Translations under genes and position numbers: made by a program
In this document: piece after piece, positions 1 through 6,385 of the stretch
Numbering within the stretch: the first letter of the stretch is position 1
How the letters are laid out: each line of letters starts with the position of its first letter
DNA from: an uncultured Parabacteroides sp.
GTDB lineage: Bacteria; Bacteroidota; Bacteroidia; Bacteroidales; Tannerellaceae
DNA: 22,047 bases
Direction of reading: 5' to 3'
Assembly: GCA_900541965.1 (NCBI GenBank)
Contig: UQLN01000066.1
Coordinates: 1 to 22,047, forward strand
Notes under the pieces: model-generated
What the model saw: the letters and a program-made list of their open reading frames with translations, nothing else
Told to the model about the DNA's origin: nothing
The model's database searches: none

Positions 1-2
1 TT

Positions 3-1820
3 GAAATCAACCCCAACCACCGGTATACCATCGGTATCACAAAAGCGGACGAATACCATCTGGATTTTACGCTGGATGTAGCCGATTGGGATGACAGCGG
101 CAGTATAGACGACTACAACCCGGAGATAAGCGGTGGCGACTATAGCCTGACCGTTATTATAGCCGACCCTTTGAAAGGCAAAATTACCTATGATGCTGCT
201 GCAAATATGGTAACAACAAAAACTTTGAATGACGGCGACAACTTTATCGTAGAAGTAAATGCTTCGAGAGAGCCTGAATTAAAGAAAAGCTATGCCGGTA
301 GCCAAGCCGCCCAGCAATACGACTGGTTGGAAGTAAGCGCCGCAACTCCCGTTACCAAATCCACGGTATCCGGCTATCAGTATACAGTATCCTTTAAGCC
401 GGGTTACGATAAGGAAAAATACCCGCAAGCCGTCCTGCGCTTTATGGACAGTGCGAGTGGCACTGAAGCGGCGCTGTCGGTTACCACGCCTTTGAGTAAA
501 CCTGTCCTGTCATCGCCGGAAGCCGTTACGCTTCATGCAGAGGCAAACAATGAAATCCCTGAAATCATCATTACCGGGCAATGTGCAGGCGGTTCCGAAA
601 TAAGCGGTCCCGACTGGTTGACCTATGAAACAACAGGAACAGATGAAGAAAGCTTTTCCTATAGAGTACAGCTTATCCCGTCCCTGACCGGTTTTCCTGA
701 ATTGGTACCTGCGGAACAAGTTTTGACAATAACCAATAAAGGAGCCAAAAGCATGACAGCAACAGTCAAGGTAAGTTTTACCGAGGCGGAACCTTGGAGA
801 ACAGACCTTACCGGATATACCGATGATAGCGGACACGATCCTGAAAAAGGCTATCGTGTCACTCCATCGGGGAAAACCCTCACCATCTCCTATTACAGTA
901 TGTTTACCCAACTTGATAAGATATCATCGGAAGTCAGTTATGACCCGGTTTACTGTAACGATACAAATGGAGGAAACAGTTGGCTGGGTAATGTCACTTA
1001 TACCGGAAAGTCAATCGGAGAAAACCGTTGTAAATATACCTACTCAATTCAGGTTGCCCCTGCAACAGGGGATGATCCCGAATACCAGCTTCATAAAGCA
1101 ATGATACAGCTTAAACAGGAGGGCACGGAAGTCAAATCCTATACCATCTGGCGGGGCGCTTCTTATGTGGGTTATCCGATGGGTAGTGGCAGTGCCTCTC
1201 CTTATTATACCGCTATCAAGAAAGGTGCTTACTATTGGGCACCCGTCAATTGTGGGGCTACCCGTGTGGCTCAGGCTAATGATGGAAAGAACATGAAAGT
1301 AGAAGGATCCGGCAATCTCTACCAATGGGGACGTTACGAAGCTACCAATCATGGAGGTCCGATAGCCAATGGTCCTATTAGCAGTACCCGTCCCGGTAAC
1401 AATACTTTTTATAAGAATAATAATAGCCCTTCGAACTGGTTAAACAGGACAGATAACAGTTTATGGAACGGTAGTAGTAAAGGGGCAAACGACCCTTGTC
1501 CCCCGGGTTACCGTGTACCGACAGCTGATGAATTAATGTCTATAGGGAATGCCACCACTTGGGATGGCAATGGTGGTTTATTCATAATAGATGCTGAAAG
1601 CGGTTACCCCCAGCTTATTTTGCCTGCTGCGGGCTGTCGGAACAGCAATAACGGTTCGTCCCTCCGTCAGGGTTCCGACGGCTACTACTGGTCGTCGTCG
1701 TCAGTGCCGTCCGGTAATGCGAGCGCCCGTAGCATGAACTTCAGCAGTGCTACTTTCGAACAGAACACAGGCGGCAGGGCGCTCGGGTTCTCCGTTCGGT
1801 GTCTCCAAGAAAAAAAGTAG
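3..1820 (+). CDS. Surface adhesin, 3' part (fimbrillin/BACON-like modules with C-terminal FISUMP lectin-like domain); 5' end outside window
   Basis: The reading frame is open to the left edge, so the start lies upstream; the TTG at 171 is only an internal codon. About 605 residues are visible. The first ~55 residues resemble the end of a fimbrillin-type module. Next come Ig-like repeats with BACON-style motifs (YDWLEVSA; SGPDWLTYET). The last ~200 residues form a FISUMP/C-type-lectin-like domain: KGAYYWAPVNCGAT, NLYQWGRYEA, DPCPPGYRVPTADELM, YYWSSSS and the terminal GFSVRCLQ. Proteins of this build are usually exported, lipid-anchored pilus or adhesin subunits of Bacteroidales. The anchor would be in the missing N-terminus. 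The final segment, about 1630-1815, has the wording of DGR variable regions and a GC-rich codon choice (TCG, GCG, CTC) unlike the rest of the gene. The assignment as adhesin is inference; the domain reading is firmer than the function. Confidence 0.8.
   Translation, partial: EINPNHRYTIGITKADEYHLDFTLDVADWDDSGSIDDYNPEISGGDYSLTVIIADPLKGKITYDAAANMVTTKTLNDGDNFIVEVNASREPELKKSYAGSQAAQQYDWLEVSAATPVTKSTVSGYQYTVSFKPGYDKEKYPQAVLRFMDSASGTEAALSVTTPLSKPVLSSPEAVTLHAEANNEIPEIIITGQCAGGSEISGPDWLTYETTGTDEESFSYRVQLIPSLTGFPELVPAEQVLTITNKGAKSMTATVKVSFTEAEPWRTDLTGYTDDSGHDPEKGYRVTPSGKTLTISYYSMFTQLDKISSEVSYDPVYCNDTNGGNSWLGNVTYTGKSIGENRCKYTYSIQVAPATGDDPEYQLHKAMIQLKQEGTEVKSYTIWRGASYVGYPMGSGSASPYYTAIKKGAYYWAPVNCGATRVAQANDGKNMKVEGSGNLYQWGRYEATNHGGPIANGPISSTRPGNNTFYKNNNSPSNWLNRTDNSLWNGSSKGANDPCPPGYRVPTADELMSIGNATTWDGNGGLFIIDAESGYPQLILPAAGCRNSNNGSSLRQGSDGYYWSSSSVPSGNASARSMNFSSATFEQNTGGRALGFSVRCLQEKK
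1630..1815 (+). other. Putative DGR-type variable region at the 3' end of the adhesin
   Basis: The encoded segment runs from PAAGCRNSNNGSS through GYYWSSSS and NASARSMNF to RALGFSVRCLQ. DGR targets of gut Bacteroidales, as I know them, end in the same frame with asparagine-rich template words between fixed GYYWSS and NGFSVRC blocks. Here some positions that are usually Asn read otherwise, for example CTC (Leu) immediately before GGGTTCTCC and GGC GGC before AGG, as expected if adenines of an AAC-rich template had been replaced. The last ~28 nt (about 1787-1814), GC-rich and followed by an A-run, would be the initiation-of-mutagenic-homing block. No template repeat, accessory gene or reverse transcriptase is visible, so this rests on pattern only. 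Confidence 0.5.
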
Positions 1821-1886
1821 GCAAACCGCCTGTCCCATCCGCTTTCTTGATTCATTCGTTTTTATTTCTAAACAATCATAGTTAAA

Positions 1887-1912
1887 CCCGGTAGCCGGGC
1901 AATCCCCCGGCT
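1887..1912 (+). other. Two mutually exclusive GC-rich hairpins between the adhesin and the DUF4469 gene
   Basis: CCCGG (1887-1891) pairs with CCGGG (1895-1899) over a TAG loop. Alternatively AGCCGGG (1893-1899) pairs with CCCGGCT (1906-1912) over a 6-nt loop. The middle segment is shared, so only one can form. There is no T-run after either, which speaks against a simple intrinsic terminator. The element sits about 65 nt after the adhesin stop and 20 nt before the DUF4469 start, so an RNA-level role in the 111-nt gap is possible but unproven. Confidence 0.45.
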
Positions 1913-1931
1913 TCCACAAAACAAATTCAGT

Positions 1932-2672
1932 ATGGCAAATACCTTAAAAGCCTGGCTTACCGACAACACGGTAACCGCAGATCCCAACGACAAAATCCTC
2001 GTACTTGAAAGTACAGGCAAAGCAGACCTCGACAAAGTATTGGAAGAAATGCAAGCCGAAGATACCGGACTCAGACCGGAAACACAGGCGCATGTCGTAG
2101 CTCTTTTCCAACGCAAATGCGCACAGTTATTGATGAACGGTTACCAACTCAATACGGGTTTGTTCTATGCCGTTCCCCGCTTTACAGGTGTGGTGGAAAG
2201 CGGCAAGTGGAACCCCGAGAAAAACGATATCTATGTTTCAATGGTTCAGGGCAAGGTGCTCCGCGAAGAAATCGCCAAGACCTCCATCCATATTCTCGGC
2301 GAAAAGAGCAACGTAATGTATATCCTCGAAGTGGAAGACCGCAAGAGCGGATACCGGGACGGAAAGATGACCCCAGGGCACAACCTCTTCGTGCGCGGTG
2401 CCTGCCTGAAAGTGGGAGGAGAGCATGCCGCGGTAGGCGTTTCCCTAACCAACAGCAAAGGCGTGGTAACCAAGTTGGACGAAGATGCCATCGTAGTAAA
2501 CAAACCCTCGGAACTAACCTTGCTTATCCCTGCCGGGCTTGCCGAAGATACCTACGAACTGGCGGTCTGTACCCAATTGAACTCGGGACGCACTTTGCTG
2601 AAAGAGCCGCGCACGGTTACGGTTCCGGTGTATGTGGGCACATCTGCAGGAGATAAGCCGGAGGAACTTTGA
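1932..2672 (+). CDS. DUF4469 family protein with HU-like N-terminal domain
   Basis: The 246-residue protein has no signal peptide and is probably cytoplasmic. Residues ~1-115 (MANTLKAWL..., DPNDKILVLES, GLRPETQAHVVALFQRKC) match the HU-like DNA-binding fold seen at the front of DUF4469 proteins in Bacteroidales. Residues ~120-240 form the Ig-like DUF4469 domain, ending in TVPVYVGTSAGDKPEEL. The family may bind DNA, but its biological role is not established. The start ATG at 1932 follows an A-rich leader with no strong Shine-Dalgarno. No -7 box is seen in the 111-nt gap, so it may be read through from the adhesin. A second protein with a matching C-terminus (GDKPEEL) lies at the right edge of the window on the other strand. 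Confidence 0.8.
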   Translation: MANTLKAWLTDNTVTADPNDKILVLESTGKADLDKVLEEMQAEDTGLRPETQAHVVALFQRKCAQLLMNGYQLNTGLFYAVPRFTGVVESGKWNPEKNDIYVSMVQGKVLREEIAKTSIHILGEKSNVMYILEVEDRKSGYRDGKMTPGHNLFVRGACLKVGGEHAAVGVSLTNSKGVVTKLDEDAIVVNKPSELTLLIPAGLAEDTYELAVCTQLNSGRTLLKEPRTVTVPVYVGTSAGDKPEEL

Positions 2673-2683
2673 TATCGTCCCTA

Positions 2684-2775
2684 CTGTTGCGGTAGGTCGA
2701 ACAGTACTGTTGCGGGTGGTGCAACAACCCTGTTGCGGGGGTCGCAATAGAGCTGTTGCATCACCCGCAACAGCT
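2684..2775. repeat. Array 1: four tandem 23-nt palindromic units
   Basis: CTGTTGC recurs at 2684, 2707, 2730 and 2753, exactly 23 nt apart. Each unit is a small hairpin of the form CTGTTGC-loop-GCAACAG: 2684-2704 is imperfect, 2707-2727 nearly perfect, 2730-2750 has one mismatch in eight, and 2752-2774 is perfect (GCTGTTGC, loop ATCACCC, GCAACAGC). The array begins 12 nt after the DUF4469 stop codon. The units are contiguous with no spacers, so this is not a CRISPR array. Confidence 0.85.
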
Positions 2776-2785
2776 TTGCTTTTGG
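2751..2785 (+). terminator. Likely intrinsic terminator of the DUF4469 gene (last unit of array 1)
   Basis: AGCTGTTGC (2751-2759) pairs with GCAACAGCT (2767-2775), nine base pairs over a 7-nt loop, and is followed by the T-rich stretch TTGCTTTTGG. The stem is strong, but the T-run is interrupted, so termination is plausible rather than certain. Confidence 0.5.
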
Positions 2786-2812
2786 AAGGAGCCGGGAAAA
2801 TTTCTATCTTTG
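2781..2812 (+). promoter_or_regulatory. Bacteroidetes-type promoter for the membrane-protein gene
   Basis: TTTG at 2781-2784 is followed after 20 nt by TATCTTTG at 2805-2812, a full match to the TAnnTTTG -7 consensus. Transcription would start near 2819, about 37 nt before the ATG at 2856. The -33 element lies in the T-rich tail of the preceding hairpin. Confidence 0.75.
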
Positions 2813-2855
2813 CGCCTCGCGGATAAAAAAGGGGCTATTAAAAAGGACATTGAAG

Positions 2856-4130
2856 ATGCCGGAATATATATCCATCCTTCTCAGGGCTCTCCGTATCGAA
2901 CTGAGAGCGGTAAGACGTACCCTGTTTCCTGTGAGCGGGGTAGAAGCGGGGCTTTTCCTTTTCATCTTCCTGCTTTATGGTTGGATGGGCTACCATGTGC
3001 TGTATGATACGGATTTGATGGAACCTTCCCTTTGGTATAAAAGCAGTTATCTGGGATATGAAAACCTGTACCATCTCTATGCTGTCGGCGGGGTGTTCGA
3101 CCTGTTTCATCCCTTCTTCTGTTTCTTCCACTTGTTTAAGAACCTGTTGATAACCCTGTTAATAACCCTGTTGAAAGGTGGGGAGTATGCTGTTATTTCG
3201 CTGATTATAACAGACTTGTTAATAACCGGCGGTTTGGTGCTTTTATACCGCTATCTGAAGCAGATTGTGCTGTTGTCCACTCATCGCGCTTTGCTGTTGA
3301 CTTTGTTTTGCGGCAGCTTTTTTACCACGGTGGTATTGTCTTTCACTCCCGAAACCTATCCGTTTTCATTCTTCCTGTTGCTGTTCTCTTTATTAATGCT
3401 GTCCCGTGAGTATAAACTGACGGGGCGTATCAAAGGGCGTACCGCCTTTTTCCTCTCCTTTTTATGCGGGGGCGCGACGGCTACGAATGCGCTTAAACCG
3501 GTATTGGCCGTCTGGCTGAACAAGACTTCTTTTTTGCACAAGCTACAAACAACCGCACGGATTTTGCTCTCTTTTACGGTATGCGTCTTTTTCCTCTGGG
3601 GAGTGTATGCGTGCAAGGACTTTCTGTTTAAACCGGAAGTGCCTGTGGAGAAATCCCGGCAGTTCAGCATATATGAACCGAAAGAAGAGAGTTTCAGTAA
3701 ACATGCGCTTATCGACTTCTGGGGGAATACCGTAATAACGACTCCTCTTGTCCCTCAGCCGGTAGATAAGGTGGTGGTATACCGTCCTACCGAATATTTG
3801 CATGGATGGCTGAATGCCGTGGTGGTCTTTTTGCTGTTGCTGGTGGTGGCATCGGTCTGTTTCAATCTGGGTAACAGGTATGTTTGGCTGTTGCTGATGT
3901 TTCTGGGGGTGGATGCCGTTATCCATTTCGTTTTCCGTTTCGGGATGAACGAAGGCGTGCTGTTCGGAGGGCATTGGATGTTTGCCGTTCCGATATTGAT
4001 AGGCTGGTTTTACACCAAGTTGCCGGTGCGGATGTACAGGGTACTGGACTGGATAGTCGTTCTCCTGTTCTTCATCACTTTTACCCAGAACTGTGTGGAG
4101 TTTATACGGCTGTGGGAGGAAATCGCTTAA
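2856..4130 (+). CDS. Polytopic inner-membrane protein, probably DUF6080 family
   Basis: The ATG at 2856 is preferred over the TTG two codons earlier because AAAAGGA (2841-2847) lies at a suitable distance. The product is about 424 residues with roughly nine or more hydrophobic segments, e.g. ~31-50, ~97-132, ~145-163, ~168-183, ~235-255, ~315-335, ~340-357, ~368-385 and ~395-410. A loop with SFTPETYPF (~162-170) and a larger extracytoplasmic stretch (~255-310) recall GT-C-type glycosyltransferase topology, but I see no diagnostic acidic motif in the first loop. The overall wording resembles DUF6080 proteins of Bacteroidales; function unknown. It is convergent with the rhomboid gene and has its own promoter. 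A 12-nt in-frame duplication (3143-3173) encodes LLITLLITLL. Confidence 0.7.
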   Translation: MPEYISILLRALRIELRAVRRTLFPVSGVEAGLFLFIFLLYGWMGYHVLYDTDLMEPSLWYKSSYLGYENLYHLYAVGGVFDLFHPFFCFFHLFKNLLITLLITLLKGGEYAVISLIITDLLITGGLVLLYRYLKQIVLLSTHRALLLTLFCGSFFTTVVLSFTPETYPFSFFLLLFSLLMLSREYKLTGRIKGRTAFFLSFLCGGATATNALKPVLAVWLNKTSFLHKLQTTARILLSFTVCVFFLWGVYACKDFLFKPEVPVEKSRQFSIYEPKEESFSKHALIDFWGNTVITTPLVPQPVDKVVVYRPTEYLHGWLNAVVVFLLLLVVASVCFNLGNRYVWLLLMFLGVDAVIHFVFRFGMNEGVLFGGHWMFAVPILIGWFYTKLPVRMYRVLDWIVVLLFFITFTQNCVEFIRLWEEIA

Positions 4131-4720
4131 AAGAAAGAGAGAAACTGCTGGAACAGCGACGGACGTAGCAGGATAGGGAACAGGAACCCGAATACCGCCC
4201 CGTAGAAATGGGCGTTATGGTTCACATTATCGCCTGCCTGCTTTGCCATATACTGGCAGTATGCCAGATAAATCACCCCGAAGATAATACCCGGAATCGG
4301 CAATACCGCGAAAAACAATATCTTTCCCCAGGGGTTGAAAAAGATGGAGGCGAACAATACCGCCGATACTGCCCCGGAAGCTCCGATAGATACATAATAC
4401 GGGTCGTTGCGCCGTTTAATCAGGTCGTAAAGCGAAGCGACTATCATCCCGCCGAAGTAGAGGACAAGGTAGGCGGCCTTTCCGAAACCTACATACTGGA
4501 ACAAAGATTCCATATAGGTTCCGAACGACCAGAAGGTAAACATATTCACCAACAGGTGTGTCATGTCGGCATGTACAAAACCATGCGTAACCAACCGGTA
4601 CCATTCTTTATTGTGAATGGTGCGGTAGGGGATAAACGCCAGCTTCCGGAAGAGGTTTTCATTCCCGAAACAGAGGTAAGAAACTACGGCTGTAACACCT
4701 ATCAGGATATATGTAAGCAT
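4127..4720 (-). CDS. Rhomboid-family intramembrane serine protease
   Basis: The 197-residue protein has about six transmembrane segments, the basic rhomboid fold. It would cleave transmembrane substrates within the lipid bilayer. Visible signatures are HLLVNM (His55, Asn59, oxyanion-side motif), the catalytic GASG motif (residues 113-116, Ser115) and AHFYGAVFG with catalytic His171. The dyad is intact, so activity is expected. Substrates cannot be predicted. The start lies 3 nt after the prfC stop, so it is probably co-transcribed with and translationally coupled to prfC. Its TAA overlaps the TAA of the convergent membrane-protein gene. Confidence 0.9.
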   Translation of the reverse strand: MLTYILIGVTAVVSYLCFGNENLFRKLAFIPYRTIHNKEWYRLVTHGFVHADMTHLLVNMFTFWSFGTYMESLFQYVGFGKAAYLVLYFGGMIVASLYDLIKRRNDPYYVSIGASGAVSAVLFASIFFNPWGKILFFAVLPIPGIIFGVIYLAYCQYMAKQAGDNVNHNAHFYGAVFGFLFPILLRPSLFQQFLSFF

Positions 4721-4723
4721 ACT

Positions 4724-6304
4724 TTAAAATTCTGAAGTGAAGTGGAATTTAATATCAGGGAAATCCTGTTGCGCCATCATCAATACATAACCGGAGTCCG
4801 CCAGATACACGTCGCGTCCTTCTTTGTCGAGGGCCATATATTGGGATTTGCGTTTCTTGAAATTGTCCAGTGCTGCATGGTTGTCGCTTTCAATCCAGCA
4901 GGCTTTGTAAAGGCTGATAGGTTCCCATTTACATTGTGCGCCGTATTCGTGGAGCAGGCGGTACTGGATGACCTCGAACTGCAATTGTCCTACCGTTCCG
5001 ATAATCTTGCGTCCGTTGAACTGGTTGGTGAACAACTGGGCAACTCCTTCGTCCATCAACTGCTCGATACCCTTGTTCAATTGCTTTGCCTTCATCGGGT
5101 CGGCATTCTCGATGTATTTGAACATTTCCGGCGAGAAGCTGGGCAGTCCTTTGAAATGGAGTTCTTCACCGGAAGTCAGCGTATCACCGATTTTGAAGTT
5201 GCCTGTGTCCGGTAAACCGATAATATCGCCAGCATAGGCTTCGTCCACTACCTCTTTCTTTTGTGCCATGAAAGCGGTAGGGCTGCTGAAACGCATCATC
5301 TTGCCGAAACGTACGTGTTTGTAGTTGGCATTGCGCTCGAAACGTCCGGAACATATCTTTACGAAAGCGATACAACTGCGGTGGTTCGGGTCCATATTGG
5401 CATGTATCTTGAAAATAAAGCCGGTGAAGTTGTCTTCTTCCGGGTCTACCATGCGTTCCACTGCCTGTATCGGACGGGGAGACGGAGCGATGTTGATAAA
5501 ACAGTCCAGCAACTCTTTCACCCCGAAGTTGTTCAGGGCGGAACCGAAGAATACCGGAGCAATATCTCCTTTTAAGTAAGTAGCTACGTCAAATTCAGGA
5601 TAAACGCCTTCGATTAGCTCGATGTCTGCACGGAGCTTTTCGGCCTGGTTCGGGTCGATATAGTTTTCCAGTTCCGGGCTGGTTATGTCTTTGAACTCGA
5701 TATTCTCGGTAACGTATTGTTTGCTGGGGGTATAGAGGTTCAGTTTTTGTTCGTAAATATTATATACGCCGCGGAAACGCTGTCCCATATCGATCGGCCA
5801 GCTTAAGGGGCGTACATGGATTTTCAGTTCTTCTTCCACTTCGTCCAGCAAATCGAACGGGTCTTTCCCTTCGCGGTCCATCTTGTTGACGAATACGATA
5901 ACGGGGGTTTTCCGCATGCGGCAGACTTCCATCAGTTTACGGGTCTGTGCTTCCACACCTTTGGCGGCATCAATCACGATAATAACACTGTCTACAGCAG
6001 TCAATGTCCGGAACGTATCTTCCGCGAAGTCCTGGTGGCCGGGAGTATCGAGGATGTTAATCTTATGGTCCGAATAATCGAAAGCCATAACGGAAGTTGC
6101 AACAGAAATACCGCGTTGCTTTTCAATCTCCATCCAGTCGGAGGTCGCTGTCTTTTTAATCTTGTTGGACTTTACGGCACCGGCTACGTGGATGGCACCT
6201 CCGAAAAGCAATAGCTTTTCAGTCAGTGTGGTCTTACCGGCATCCGGGTGGCTGACGATAGCAAACGTTCTTCTTCTTTCTATTTCTTCTGAATATTGAC
6301 TCAT
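4724..6304 (-). CDS. prfC: Peptide chain release factor 3
   Basis: RF3 is a translational GTPase that recycles RF1/RF2 from the ribosome after peptide release. The 526-residue product has G1 SHPDAGKT (18-25), G2 region RGISVATS, G3 DTPGH (86-90) and G4 NKMD (140-143), followed by domain 2 and the RF3-specific C-terminal domain. The length fits the family. An upstream in-frame start at 6349 is possible, but it overlaps the -7 box (6339-6346) and adds 15 residues unlike RF3 N-termini, so the ATG at 6304 (MSQYSEEIERR) is chosen. It has its own promoter and is followed 3 nt later by the rhomboid gene. Confidence 0.95.
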   Translation of the reverse strand: MSQYSEEIERRRTFAIVSHPDAGKTTLTEKLLLFGGAIHVAGAVKSNKIKKTATSDWMEIEKQRGISVATSVMAFDYSDHKINILDTPGHQDFAEDTFRTLTAVDSVIIVIDAAKGVEAQTRKLMEVCRMRKTPVIVFVNKMDREGKDPFDLLDEVEEELKIHVRPLSWPIDMGQRFRGVYNIYEQKLNLYTPSKQYVTENIEFKDITSPELENYIDPNQAEKLRADIELIEGVYPEFDVATYLKGDIAPVFFGSALNNFGVKELLDCFINIAPSPRPIQAVERMVDPEEDNFTGFIFKIHANMDPNHRSCIAFVKICSGRFERNANYKHVRFGKMMRFSSPTAFMAQKKEVVDEAYAGDIIGLPDTGNFKIGDTLTSGEELHFKGLPSFSPEMFKYIENADPMKAKQLNKGIEQLMDEGVAQLFTNQFNGRKIIGTVGQLQFEVIQYRLLHEYGAQCKWEPISLYKACWIESDNHAALDNFKKRKSQYMALDKEGRDVYLADSGYVLMMAQQDFPDIKFHFTSEF

Positions 6305-6338
6305 CTTGTTCTTAATGTTGTATTTTACAAAGACGCGG

Positions 6339-6370
6339 CAAAGATACAAAACGAAGGGGCAGGTTCCAAA
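6339..6370 (-). promoter_or_regulatory. Bacteroidetes-type promoter of prfC
   Basis: On the minus strand, TTTG (6370-6367) is followed after 20 nt by TATCTTTG (6346-6339). Transcription would start near 6332, 28 nt before the ATG. The -33 TTTG is contributed by the loop and inner stem of the hairpin that ends the GH2 gene. Confidence 0.75.
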
Positions 6371-6378
6371 CCTGCCCC
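6347..6378 (-). terminator. Intrinsic terminator of the PUL operon (after the GH2 gene)
   Basis: GGGGCAGGTT and AACCTGCCCC (6378-6369 and 6365-6356 on the minus strand) form a perfect 10-bp stem over a 3-nt loop, followed by TTCGTTTTGT. It begins 7 nt after the GH2 stop codon. Strong stem and T-rich tail make this a convincing terminator. Confidence 0.85.
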
Positions 6379-6385
6379 TATCTAA

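Noticed and set aside
510..911. Minus-strand open frame opposite the adhesin
   Set aside because: Lies wholly inside a well-supported coding region, has no recognisable domain and reads as a frame shadow.
1874..1885. Partial match to the TCATAGTTATGA dyad near 1876
   Set aside because: Only the left nine bases match, a single copy, no symmetry; likely chance.
1821..1931. DGR template repeat or accessory gene after the adhesin
   Set aside because: No sequence in this gap, or elsewhere in the window that I could see, resembles the 1660-1815 segment; no reverse transcriptase motif (YxDD) was found in any real gene.
2117..2656. Plus-strand 179-codon open frame inside the DUF4469 gene
   Set aside because: Arg-rich low-quality product in another frame of a clear gene; no family match.
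2684..2775. CRISPR array
   Set aside because: Units are contiguous 23-mers without unique spacers and no cas gene is present.
6305..6349. 15-residue N-terminal extension of RF3
   Set aside because: Overlaps the promoter -7 box and the predicted transcript start; RF3 proteins start near MSQYSEEIERR.
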